Assembly: GCA_002794785.1 (NCBI GenBank)
Contig: NBBA01000002.1
Coordinates: forward strand, 372,001 to 436,000
Direction of reading: 5' to 3'
Source: Coniferiporia sulphurascens
Taxonomy: Eukaryota > Basidiomycota > Agaricomycetes > Hymenochaetales > Hymenochaetaceae
Length of the DNA stretch: 64,000 bases
The translations under genes and the position numbers were made by a program. The stretch's first letter is position 1; each line of letters starts with the position of its first letter. Shown here piece after piece: positions 33,646 through 45,900 of this stretch. Below the pieces are notes generated by a model, which was given only the letters and a program-made list of their open reading frames with translations, did no database searches and had not been told where the DNA came from.

Positions 33646-35904
33646 CATGTGCCAGTCGTCCAAGATTTCAAGCACAGTATCAATATGACCAATCGACAAT
33701 TGCGACTTTGGGTCGTTGTCTAAAGCCATCAAATGCGCGGTACTGACAGCATTCTTGATCTAAGCAAGGTCTATCACTTAAGTGAAGAATCCTCGTGACT
33801 TGTAAAATATTCAACGGACCTGATGACCATTCATCTTGTGCTCAGCAAGTCGATTAAGGTCGTGCTCGCTGATATTTTCGACGCTTTTCGACGCTTTACT
33901 GATAAACAACTTCCATATGGTCTTGCGCAATTCGAAATCCAGATCCGGATACTTAATACAAAAATGGATCCGGCCTAGGGGTAATCAGAATCAAATTGTA
34001 AACGAAGATAGCGAACTTTACACACTTTCAAACGCTGGGTCGAATTTAGCAACCATATTCGTTGTTAGTATCAAAATACCTTGGTAGTATTCTAGCTGTC
34101 TGAGAAAAATCGAAACAAGTGCATTCCTCGTGACATCGGTAGCGCTCCTTTCCTGCAAGAAAACATCGGCTTCGTCAAGGAGCAGTACTGTGCTCCATAA
34201 CTGCGACAGTTCGAGTATCCGCGTCAATTTCTGATCTGCATGCTCAGGCTCAGTCCCCAGCTCGCCCGCGCTCACGACGTACAGTGGGCGGTGGACTACT
34301 TCAGCCATTGCTTCTGCTGTGAGAGTCTTTCCACACCCTGGGTTGCCGTAGAGCAGCCTGATGAGACCTTTCCCCTTCCCCACAACAATATCATCGAAAC
34401 GTGTGGCATGCGTAGAGTGCTGACTGATGAGCGCCCTGACAAGCCGCTTTTGCTTAGCACCAAGGACGAGTTGGTCAAAGGCCTCGTCGGACCAGATGAT
34501 TTCACGAAGACGATCAATAGCGAAACCGCCTGACAATTCAACACGGGGATAAGATCAAAGGGAAAAAGCAAAATAACTGCACGCACCCCACGTCTTCGTT
34601 CCAAAGCAAAAGCCAAGTACGATGGGAGTGCAGATAAGATAATCTTCGTCCTTGAGACTACCTTTCTCCAGTTGATGGGAAACTGGACAGATGAGGTGGT
34701 TGTCTGGCTTGAAAAGGCAAAATGCTACAGGATCGATCATAACACGCCCATGCATCTACATTCGCAGGACCTTTTGTTAGCAGGTAATTCCTTAGTCTGC
34801 AGACCGTCAATCATACTTACGTTAAACTTGACAACGCCACCTACACCATGGTCACTACTGACCGCTGGTCCGCTAGTTTCGTGGCAATGTCGCGTTATCT
34901 CAGCAAACCTCTTTCCCCTACAAATGGCATGCTCGCAAAGGGCTGCCTTGTCCTTGTGATAGTCGAGAGGATATACCGACAAATCCCGGATTTTAACCGC
35001 TCCAGGAAAGGACATAACTCCAAGGTCATCTTGCGTGAGTCCAAAGGCCTTGCCATCGTTGCTAATGATATCACAGGCGATTTTGGTGTATTTATTGCCT
35101 TGAGAGTCTTGTTGATAGGAGAGACTGCGAGTAAGAAGGATTAGAGGCTGTTCCGTCAAGTGATGGTAATGATAGACAAGTGTTCTCGGAGGGAACAAAG
35201 TCCAAAGGAGCTCAAAGGTAATTTCCTCATGGGAGGTCAACGTCTCAAACTCGGCGATGGCCCCACCATGGTCTTCTGCAATGAATTGAAGGGCTGTATC
35301 GAGATCATCGATCAGTCCACTGTCAGGCGATTCCTTCAATTTTTCCTCCGCTAGTCTATCTTGGAGGCCAATGCGGGAATGGAAAAACAGCTCCAGATCA
35401 GCCTGTATAATAAACAATCTTGAGAGCGCACTTTGGGAATACATGCTGGAGGCAGCTTACCACCGGCTGTCTCCCCGTGAGGCTGAGTCCCTGAACTTCT
35501 CGATTTATCTCCAAGAGCACCTTGCATAAAGCCTCACTCATTATTTCGATCACCGTGCCATCATATTGTCCTCTTGAGTCAATAAGGTGCTTGACAACGA
35601 GTACGTGTCTTTTGTTCTTCCTGCCGAGCCTCTTTTGGAGAGTGTTGGATTTGCCTGTTTTCTGAAAATCCTCTTGAAAAGTTTTCCTGGAACAATAACT
35701 ATTAAGCCATCCCAGCTAGTTAACACTGTTAAAGAGGTGTCGGAACCCACTGGTTAAAGCTGGTGCAAGCAATTTATGAGTGGATGAATGGGTTGAATTA
35801 TATGAGGCTTACTATTGATCATAGCGGGCAATGCGAGCCCGTGGTGGATCCATTGGCACGTCGGGTGCCTGCCTTCCTGACTCAGCTGCGATCTCTGAGC
35901 TCAT
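33595..35904 (-). CDS. DUF7025-AAA ATPase, 3' end replaced by LINE-B sequence
   Basis: ATG 35904 starts a gene of about eight exons. The middle matches the DUF7025-type region of fungal AAA proteins (ELLWTLFPPRTLVYHYH, YLICTPIVLGFCFGTKTWG). The AAA domain has Walker A GNPGCGKT, Walker B VLLLDEADVFL, and the C-lobe YQGILILTTNMV...FDPAFES, RIHFCIKYPDLDFELRKTIW. Family role: ring-forming ATPase, substrate unknown. The last exon (ending ILDDWHM) runs into the LINE-B fragment and now meets TGA at 33595-33597, giving about 17 foreign residues in place of the original C-terminus. The ATPase core is upstream of the insertion and intact, so the protein may still work. Confidence 0.8.
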
Positions 35905-36195
35905 TGCGTTTGTCTGTGCAAGCGAGTGTTTAAAAAGAGGAGCCCGAAAGCGAAGAACTATGTCTCTTAAGGCTAGAGAATGCAGCGTGAACTAGAGCCT
36001 TTTTAAGAGAGCTGTAATATTCTGTGGAGGAAATGTCACGGTGGAGGTCGGGAGGTACGTTGTATCATATCGTTCAGTGCTCCTACCGGCCCCCACCAAG
36101 AAACCAAGGGTGTCGGCTGCCACTTCCAGATGCTTCCAGGCCAAGGAAGTCGGTAAAAATTCATGTCTGAGGCTTAATTAAAGTCACTCAAAGTA

Positions 36196-36385
36196 GTGTT
36201 GTGCGTCCCACAGGGATGCAGGGATCCCACAAAGGGATCCCCTGCCAGTGCGCTGTGGGAATCCTGTCATGATAACTCGATTTAGAAAGTTAGGTCATTT
36301 TTGCACACGTCGTGAATGTCCAGAATGGGAGCATCGCTTGTGGATTGCCGCATCCCCTTCCGTTATTGCCAGTGGGAATCCCCTC
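36196..36385 (+). repeat. Dispersed repeat R3, copy 2, uninterrupted
   Basis: Matches 3096-3174 and 3366-3440 without the R4 insert. It is rich in short GGATCC/CAGGGATGCAGGGATCC palindromic pieces; a related GGATCC motif recurs at 36630-36660. The stretch 35905-36195 to its left is the AAA gene's upstream region and shows no gene. Confidence 0.6.
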
Positions 36386-37065
36386 CCTGCCAATCCTGCA
36401 CACGGGGAACAAATCCGGATATGGTCGCTTCATATACCTTGTTGAAATTGTAAATTTGTCTACTAATTGTGATTCCCTAATGGCTGTCTTCTATATTCTG
36501 GATTTAGCATGCCCCTATATCCCGAAAACAATACAGTTGATGGATAAGTGAGTACATGGCAAATCACAAATGTTTGATCATATTTACAGATTAGGAGGCA
36601 ACTATATTCAGGCTTGTTCCCCGTGGCAGGGATGCAGGGGGGATCCTGCAGGGATGCACAGCACTGACTCAAAGCACATATCTGTATACCAAATATGACT
36701 CCTTAATCATAGTCTCCAGATAGAAAATATTCCTACAAATCCTGATTCTAACTTGGACGCTAATCCGGATCCGGGTCTCCGTGGAATGTGTCCTTAATCA
36801 TCGGCTTTCGTTTTTGCCACATTAATTTTGTGCCAACTGCTGCGCCACTCATCCCACTGGCACATTTCGCTCACACCTTGTCTCTGACTTCTGTGCTCCA
36901 AGCGACAACAAATCAATTGATTTTGCTCTTGTCATTTCATACTCCCCACTGGATCATCAGAGTACATGTGAGGTGCAGATTCCTTGATGTCATCTGGTCA
37001 GACTCCGTGTGTATGCTTTATTCTTCTTTGACTTACTGCGTAATAATCCGGCTTATTTACCACAG
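36386..37065. other. Upstream region of the NACHT gene; first exon not resolved
   Basis: The + strand is open for a long way (from 36788) but the composition is not protein-like before the acceptor TTTACCACAG at 37056-37065. The true start codon of the NACHT gene probably lies here but I cannot place it. Confidence 0.35.
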
Positions 37066-40000
37066 AGCATCCCAGTCAGCCTTCCAAGTCACGCTGACAA
37101 AGTATATTGAAAGTCTTCCTGAGAAAAAACAGAAGATGGATTTTATTGCTGCTTGCCATGATCAGATGGAGCTTGGAGAACTAATGGCTATTACGCTGGA
37201 ATACTTCAACGAGTCCATCGAGAAGATCGGGGCAAATCATTCCAGAAAAAGGCCATTACTCAGAGGAGTGTTCAGGGATGTCATGGATACATTGGTGGCG
37301 TACACCAACATTATCAATAATCTAGGTCATTTGGCTGGCCCCTTATACAATCGTCCATATACTAAAAACTCACACACCCTCAGTTTCAGCGTATCCTCTT
37401 CCTACTGCAATTATCTGGGGCTCTTTGACTATACTTATCAATGTAAGTACGCATTAGAAAGATTTGGCGAGTTCGGGGAAAAATCTAAGGAGGTGTCTTG
37501 AACATAGGCTGCACAGAGGCACTATCATATCCTCGACCAGATCAGAAAGCAGTTGAGAGAAATGTCGATTCAACTTCATCACATTGCTACTTATAATGAG
37601 CTCTTTGGAGACTGTAAGGTACTTCAAGGGTTTCTATGCGACTCATATGTAAATATGTTTCGCTTCTGGAACAAAGTGCACAAAGAGCTCAGCCAAACAA
37701 GTGAGTACAATGTATTCCCCCAGTATACTGCCTTTTCACTTGGCCACTCATCCCGTTTTCAGAAATTAAGTCGATGGCCTCCTCGTTTCTTCCATTCAAT
37801 GCGGAAAAATTGGATGCGATCATCAATGACATGAAGGAGGATGTCCGCAAGATTGAAGATCAAGCCGACATACTAGAGAAGTGTAACCAAAAGAAAGAGA
37901 GAGGCACGCAATCGCGTTTTCGCCAGGAACAGGAGTACAATAGGCTGAGTATGTGAACAATCACACCTCTCCTGCACACAACACAATCCACTGACGATCC
38001 TTCCTCAGATTGTACAATTTGTACTTGGCTTCAGCAACAACAGGAAGTGGCTTTGGAAAACTCGAGCTGATACAATGCACTTTGGAGCCAGCATATACAT
38101 GGCACTTGCGACTGGCTTTTTGAGCACCCTGGATACACCCTATGGCGGAGTGGCGGAACACATTCTCCGGTCCTATGGCTTCACGCTCCTCCCGGGTCTG
38201 GAAAATCGATGCTCTGCTCTTACATCATCCATTCCATTAAGCAATCAGATCCAAAAATGGCGTTGGCCTATCATTTCTATCGCTTCGACAAATCGATCAA
38301 GGCACTTGAGGTGTTGTGGCACTTGGCATACCAAATTTTTCTCAGCATGAGCTTTAAATCATGTTGCTCAAATAAAGTCTTACTTGAGCTGGTCGAGAAG
38401 GTGGAGGCCTGTGGGGAGTTAGATCCCCTTCAATGCATCCAGGATCTGATCATCACGCTTGTGGGGTGTCTGCCAGAAGTGTATTTTTTCCTTGACGGGG
38501 TGGACAAGGAGTTTTTGGATAAAGGATGGAACGAAGCAAGTACTGTACTTGACTTTCTGAAAAAGCTTGCGAAGCAGTTTCCCAATGAAGTCCATTTCTG
38601 GATCAGTAGTCAAGAAATCCCCTGTGTGGTAGAGAAGCACGGACCTGAGGACCACATTATTCTAATCAAAGAGCAGACGAAGATGGACATAACAGTGTAT
38701 TTGTCAAGCAAGATGGCTAGCCTGGACATTTCAGGGAAAGATAGGGATGCTATCCTTCTGAAATTGAAGGAGAGTGCGGCGGGGAGCTTCTTGTGGGCAA
38801 GACTGATAGTTGAAGACATTGAAAAGGCGAGCAGCCCAGCTGATACAACACATATTATCAAGGAGGGCCCAACAAGCCTGGACGTTTACTATGAAAGATT
38901 CTTCAAGCGTCTAGAGAGGAACGACCTGTCACTTGCCTGGTACGTATTAATCGGCGACTATCAATGATATTATTTCTCACATTTCCCTAGGTATATTTTT
39001 TCCCTGGTTGCATTCGCTCGACGGCCTCTGAGTGTTACAATTTTCCCTTTACTTTCCCTTATGTGCTGACTCACTTCATCTTCATAATCATCAGTCAGCG
39101 CAACTCCCCCATTTCTCTACCTTACTCATCCTTATTTCGCCTTACACCATAAGACGCCATGATGACGCCTTCTTGCACCATCATGACGTGCTTTGCTTAC
39201 TGATCACCGTACTTGTATTACCAAGGCCTTCCTTGCGTTTCCATGATCTTCTATAGACTGGTAAACATACCTAACCAAGTCGCTACAGTAGCAAACACAT
39301 AGAGTAGCATATAAGCATGTAACTTCAGTAGCACAAGCCCTAAGCTTGTGCTCTTTGTTCATACAAGCCCACTATCTGCTACCACCAAGTCTACTGTGTG
39401 CCTTTTGGCCCTTTGTCGCTTCGTCGTAACCCGACTCGCTATAAGAAGCCTACCGCGTCCACATCGTCGATCAGGAAGCCCCACTGACGATCACCCTCGA
39501 CTTATGACATCTAGGAAGCCCCGTTGCCGTACCATCAGTCCCGACGATCAGGAAGCCCCGACGTCGATCACTGTGTAACCGTTGAGCTTAACACTGAGGA
39601 TCAAGGAGCTTCGAGAGGCAATCGGAATGTTGAAGAGCAGGGATGCCCAATCTAACAGCAGAAATGCACCGTCTTTAAATCGTGATGAAATACCCTATAT
39701 CCGAAGCTTGCGCAAACTGTTCTCTCCACTGATTGAAGTGGAAAGCGACACGGATGTGGTGAATGACCATGGTGTCTGCCGCCTATACCACTCTACTGTC
39801 CTTGATTTTTTGCGCAGAAATGCGGAGATTTTGTGCACCAATTCGGCAGCTGCTAGTGACCAGGCGGGTTACTTACGTATTTGCCCTCGCGTGATTGCCG
39901 AAGCATGCCTGCTTTATCTTTCCCAGGATCGGTACTCGCATCTACTGAGTAGATCTGCCGACAGCTGGCTCGATGGCAAGGACCCAATAGTCGAGCACCA

Positions 40001-42652
40001 GTTCCTCACCTATTCCGCCAAATATTGGGACAGGCATCTTGACTGTTACCAAACAGAAAATTCCTCTGACCACAATGCTCAAAACACTGATGTGGAACTC
40101 CAAGTCGCAGCATTCCTCAAATCTCCAAACTTTCAGACATGCATTCAGGTTCAGAGCCTGTTTGTCGACGGGCACTTTGAGGTATTCTTCGTTAGTACAA
40201 ACTCTGGAAACCTTCAGGTTCGACGTGTCTTTCCCGAGTGGTTTGTAAAGTCAGCGAGGCGCTTCTTGACGAGCTACCACAGCTTCTGTTACGACTGTGG
40301 GTCCTTTCTCAGCTGCGGAACTTGTGAAGAACTTAACTGCGTCTTTAAGCCGTATGCTGGCGAAATCAATCGATGTTGGTGGGGTGCACTTGGTCCTCGC
40401 AATGTCTTTTCGGAAATGGGAGGCCAGCTTTACACTAGCTTCAGATTCCAGCCAGATGGGGGTGATGGTTACGAGCGGAAAATCAGCTTTGAGGGCATTG
40501 GAGAAGCAGGGGACAAGCTCACGATATTGCATTTAGTGTAAGTTTAGTTATGTCTGCACTTCCCCAGTTAAACTGATCAATATACCAATAGCGCTCACCA
40601 AATGGGGCAGCTCCAATTTAGCTGCGAGGTCTGGAGTTTTACCACTAATGAAAAGCCAACATTGCAGAGACAGACGATCCTTGTGCAAGAATCCACCTCC
40701 AATTGGTTACAATACATGAAGTATGGAGGCGAGGATCCTGGGCTCTTTCAAAATATTCGTAGAGACAGGGTATTGCCGGTAGCTTTCAGTGACAGTTGCC
40801 GCATCCTTCGTATCAGTACTCAAGTTTATGCTCGGGATGAAGCTGGCAATTACGCTGCTATTACATTTCCCCACATTAAGCATGATCAACAACCTGCTTA
40901 TGTCAAGGAATTTGCAGGCCAGGAGAACTTTGTCGTACTTGCAGCTAGACACAGCGCCATCACGGAAGCCAAGCTTCAAGAAGAGAAGACTAATGGGTCC
41001 GCACCAGGCGCAAAGGACTCCGGCAAGTCCAAGGGGGGATCTACGTCAGGGACAGCATCATCACAAGCCACTAAAAAACCAAGTGGTGAACACGCTAGCA
41101 GGAGATTGGCTGGCGATGAATTGAGTGAAGCTGATGAAGACAGCGATTTTGAATCAAGTAGTGGCGAGTCAGATGACGCTGAGGAGGACGGCAAGACTTC
41201 ATACGAGACGGGCGACGAGGTGTATGAATCTTGGAGCGAATGCACCTCCAATGGCTCTGACGACTCTCAGTTTGAGGACGATACCGTTTCACAGTTCCAT
41301 GATCAGATGGATAGTGACGAAAAAAGCGACACTTCCGATTCTCAGTCAAGCAAGGAGGAAAATACAGAAGATGAGAGTGACCATGATAATGAGGCAGATC
41401 ATGACAGCCAAGAGTCATCGGATTCTAGCTCGGAGGAGTCAGGCGTTGACTCACGTGCATTTGGTTATGGTCAATGGCGCAACTACGGTGGAGAGGACTA
41501 TGTGAGCAACGATGAGGGATGCTATGGCGCTACGCCATACCGGAAGAAGTCTCAGGCTACTTCTGCTCAGTCGGAACCAAAGGTTTCAATCACCGTTTTC
41601 GACACCCGAACATCTGTACCAGGAAAAGTGTTTCATTTATCAAGAAGGCTCCACTTCATGCTCTACAACTCTTCACCAGTGATTCACCCTACACAACCAC
41701 TAGTCGTATGGCCACTTGGAGGCAGGGATGTTCTTTTTGCAGACTTCCAGATTAAGATGTACTTCATTCGCAGGCTAAAGCTTTCTACGCTTTATGGTAA
41801 GCTTAATACTCTTCCGTATTTTTCAGAGGGCTGAATATTTAACAGCTCGGCACATATTCATGAAATGTCACTTCTCAACGTGTGGACGTTACCTACACAT
41901 TGCCTCACTGGAAGGTCAGCACAGGCCCCCGCTTAAACGAAAGGCTGGAAAATATGAAGCAAAGCCTGAGATGAAACTCGCACTGCTGGTCTCTACCTAT
42001 CGACTTTGTAATAAGAGAGTGAGTAGAGCGCCACCAACTCTGGTCAATCGCGTAAGGGTTGCACTAAGACCAGTGACTACCCTGCTAGTGTCAAAACTAC
42101 CTTACACACTGACGTGGATGTCAAATGAGCTTTACTTCACCTGCAGCCACACGACACTCAAAGTCTATCGAGTCCGCTTGTTTGGCAACGAGATCACGGC
42201 CCCAGAAGGCGATCATCCCATATTGAAGCCTTGCAAGACGATATTATTGCCTAGTACTGCATGGAGACGTGATGTCTATTTCTTCCCACCGAGAAACGGA
42301 TGTCAGTTTTCTCGAATTATCATTGGGAGCAAATCCCGAATGGAGAATGAGATGATGGCTATCCAAGGCAGAAACCCATCGCCACCAATAGGCTGCAATC
42401 TGAACGAAGAGAAGGACATTGGAGGCTGGATAAACTCAAATGACCGGTCAGACATTCCCGAGAGGCGAGGTGTCGGACAATTAGACCGCCCTTTAGAGAA
42501 ATTTAATCCAGAGGAGGACTGTGACTGTGAGTACTCGCTTGTCAAAATGGCTTGGTATATCCCATTTAAAGATTTCCTTTTCTCTCACAGTGGAACCATT
42601 CCTGTTTATGGGTTGATAGTGACTTTTCTTAATGGTCAGTTTATTAGCATAT
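37066..42652 (+). pseudogene. NACHT-domain STAND protein (fungal NLR-like), disrupted
   Basis: Helical N-terminal exons (SAFQVTLTKYIESLPEKKQKM; RHYHILDQIRKQLREMSIQL; EKLDAIINDMKEDVRKIEDQ) lead to a NACHT NTPase: GTCDWLFEHP, Walker A APPGSGKS (about 38190), Walker B VYFFLDGVDKE (about 38480), then ARLIVEDIEKA. A TGA at 38068-38070 interrupts the frame just before GTCDWLF; the surrounding frame supports a point change from CGA. A solo LTR-B (39033-39593, TSD CTGAG) sits mid-gene and the frame resumes exactly after it (LRIKELREAIG). The long C-terminal half has a hydrophobic/aromatic region, a Ser/Asp/Glu-rich linker (about 41090-41450) and a beta-rich end to the stop at 42652. Fungal NLRs act in non-self recognition and regulated cell death. 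The effector N-domain was not identified. Confidence 0.8.
39033..39593 (+). mobile_element. Solo LTR, family B, copy 2, inside the NACHT gene
   Basis: 561 bp, TGTTACAATTTTCC ... GCTTAACA, flanked by CTGAG (39028-39032, 39594-39598). Over 90 percent identical to 20753-21311 by eye, including the 9-bp hairpin (39330-39352) and the AGGAAGCCCC repeats. Confidence 0.93.
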
Positions 42653-42942
42653 AATTCTTCATAACTTTACCGGTGCAGCCTTGGAACAAATGTGTCTTGG
42701 GCCTCGGCAAGCCGGTATGGATCCATAGCCTCGTGACTAAGTCTTTTTTTTTTTTTTTTTTGATTCTCAATTTGTATTCCACTATAGCAAATTAATTACA
42801 AGACATGGTCACCCGATTGATGTATCTAGGGCATTTGTGATGGCATGTGGAGTGGGGTAAGAAGGGGATCTGGCATGGTGAGATGGGTCATGGGTTGGAA
42901 TGCGGGAGGGTGGCTACCGAGATGGGTGGCAGAGAGGGGTAT

Positions 42943-45900
42943 TCATGGGGGGTGGAAGCGGTCAGGGAGAACGAGGGGGGGAGGGGGTGGGGCAGGAGGC
43001 AGTCGCGAGAAAGCGGAGCACCGGCAAAGAAAGGCGAGGAGCCAGTTCAACCCGGATTTACTGCCGAGCGGGGGTGGCAGAGCGGTGGGGGTGTCCCCCA
43101 TAAGAGGGGGTCCCATGGTGGGGGCGAGGAGAGGGCAGTGGCCAAGGAGATGGGCCCGGGTTTGGACAGAGGCGCTGCAAGGGCACATGACGGGCATGTT
43201 GGGGATGAAACGGCAGTAGTAGTCGCCAAAGTGGCCGTGTCCGAGGACGGCTTGGATGAGGCGCGATTGGGTGGAATGCGGGGCATTGTCCCGGAGAGCG
43301 GATGCGAGAGTGGTGGACAGCGGGTGGGGGAGGGCAGTAAAGGAGAGGGAGTGGGAGCGTGTGCCGGCAGCCAGGCAAGTGGTGGCCCACATGTCCTGGG
43401 AGGCATGGAGGCCTTCTTGGCGAATCGCAGAGTAGGTGGAGTAGAAGAGCGGGCAGCCAGAGGGGGGGAGGTTGGTGAGTTTGTCAACGAATTTGTTGCC
43501 AGGGATGCCAAGGTGGCCGGGACACCAGATGAGGTGAACATGGTGGTCGGGTGACGCTGCGAGGAAAGGGTTGAGGAAAGATCGAAAGAGGATGGACAAG
43601 GATTGGGCGGGATGAGGGTGGAGGGAGAGGATAGACGTAAGGGTGGGGGAACAGTCGGAGATGAAGTATATGTGGCAGATGAGGGCGGAGGACGGACGGA
43701 GACGAAAAAGGGAGGCCCGGTGGAAGGCTTTGGCCAGCACAAACATTTCAGCATCGAATGAGGAGCCCGTAGGGGAGTAATAAAAGTGTCCGGTATTGAC
43801 GTAAGCATTGTGGTGGTGGATGGCGAAGGCGGAGATGGAGACAGGAGAGTGGCGGAGGAGGCGGTGGGAGCCGTTGGTGTAGACCAGCAAATTGGCGGGG
43901 TCAGTGGCAAGGAGGGCGAGGCAGGCTGTGAGGGATTGGGCGATGGCATGGCATACTCGGGGGTCATGGGAGGGGGGGGCGGGTCGGGTAGGTGGAGGTG
44001 GGGGTGGCGAGGCAGAAAGGCAATCCATGGAGGGGCATGGAAGGGGAATAGGGGCTCGGAGTCGGCTGAGGAGAGGAAGCCGAGGTGGTGGAGGATGGAA
44101 GCCGGCCGTACCAGGGTGGAGCGCAAACGTCCAACGGGGTTGGGGACATGTGACGGAGAGGGGCCCCAGTTGGGGGGGAGGTGGGCAATGAGCTGGGAGG
44201 AGCGTGGGAGTTTGGAGAGGCGAGCGGCAGAGTTGACAAGCATATGGCAGAGGAGGAAAGGGATGGGGAAGATGGAGAGGATGTGGTGGAGGCCGTCAGA
44301 GGGTGAGGTGCGGAAGGCACCGGCGACAAGGCAGAGAGCTTGGTTTTGGGTGGTGATCATTGGCTGAAGGTGCGACTTCTGGCAGAACCCGGTGAACCAC
44401 AGTTGGAAGCTGTATGTGAGGACGGGCACAATGAGGGTTTTGAAGAGGATGCAGAAGTTAAAAATTGAAAGGCCGCAAAGGGTATTACCCAGGACGCGGA
44501 GGGCAGTGGCAGTGGAGCGGGCGCAGTAGGACATGCAGCGGATGTGAGGTTTAAAGGTGAGCAGGGGGTCAAGGTAGAAGCCAAGCCAGCGAAGTTCAGT
44601 GGATGGGAAGACTGTAATTCGGTTGCGTCCATCAGGGGGCTGATAGATGAATGGCAGGGTACAGGCAGGTATGGAATGGTGGCGGTGGAAGTGAATGAGC
44701 TCATCCTTGCCAGGGTCAGTGATAAGGCCGAGCCGGTGGAGGGCAGGATAAAGGGTGCCATACGACAAGGTGAGAAGGGTGATGTTGGTGGGGAAGGTGG
44801 GAGAGAAGACCAGGATGAATTCGTCATCGACATAGGCTTTGAGGGTGCTACCGAGGATGGGTTTGAGCAGCCATAGAATTAAGGAGGTGTAAATGGAAGA
44901 CAAGATGGGCAACACTGGGGACCCCTGAGGGATACCCACAGTGGGGAGGTTGAGGGGTGGGTGGCGGTAGTTGTCAACATTGATGCACACTGAATGGGAA
45001 GTTAAGAAGGCATGTACCCATGCAACAATCGGAGCAGGGAAGCCGTGGATGCAGAGGATGTGGAGGAGGCAGTGGTGGTTGACATGGTCAAAGTAGCCCT
45101 TGATGTCAAGGGCAAGGCCAGAGATGCAAAGGTGTCATTTGTGGGCGATTTGGATGTCGTGAACAAGTGAGAGGCTGGCATCAATGGTGGAGGAGCAGGA
45201 GTGGCCACCAAATTGATTTGTAGGAACCAAATTGTAGCGGCCACAGTCAAATGTGAGGCGGGTGGTGATGATTTTTTCCAGGATTTTGCCGAGGCATTTG
45301 AGGAGGGCGATGGGGCGGAAGGCATGAGGGGACGAGGGGTTGGGCTTGTTGGGTTTAGGGATGACAACGATGGTTGCCGAAGTCCAGGGGTGTATGCCAT
45401 GAGAGAGGCAGCCCGTGAAGAGGTAGAGGAGGAGGGAGGGGGCAGCGGAGTGAGCAAGTTTAAGATAGGGGTAGGAGATGCCTGAGGGGCCAGGGGCAGA
45501 AGTGGAACTAGTGCCGGAGAGGGCAGCGTCAATTTCGGAAAGGGTGATGGGTGCGAAGGGGTGGGCAGGTCTGATGGGTGGGTCGAGGGGGTCATGCTCA
45601 AGAACCTCCTCCTCAGTAGGGGGGGGAGGGAAGAAGGTGGAAGCGAAGAGGGTGGCTTGGGTGGCGGGGGTGGAAACCATCCCAGCAGGGGTGGAAAGGG
45701 GGGGGCAGACCGAACGTTGGGAGCCAGAAGACCATTTTGCAAACTGGTAAAGGTCCGCAGTGGTAGCATTGCTGAGGAGGTCGGCAGCCCATGTGCGTTT
45801 AGCATGGGTGAAGGTGCGGCAGGCTTCAAGGGTGTGTAGGCGGCATGAGAGGGGGTCGTCAGCAGTGTGCATTGCAGCGAGGCTTCGGTTGCAGTCTGCA

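Noticed and set aside
42847..43554. Plus-strand frame of 235 codons
   Set aside because: Antisense of the LINE-B ORF2 C-terminus and 3' UTR; the related frame at 33448 only shows that the LINE tail is repeated.
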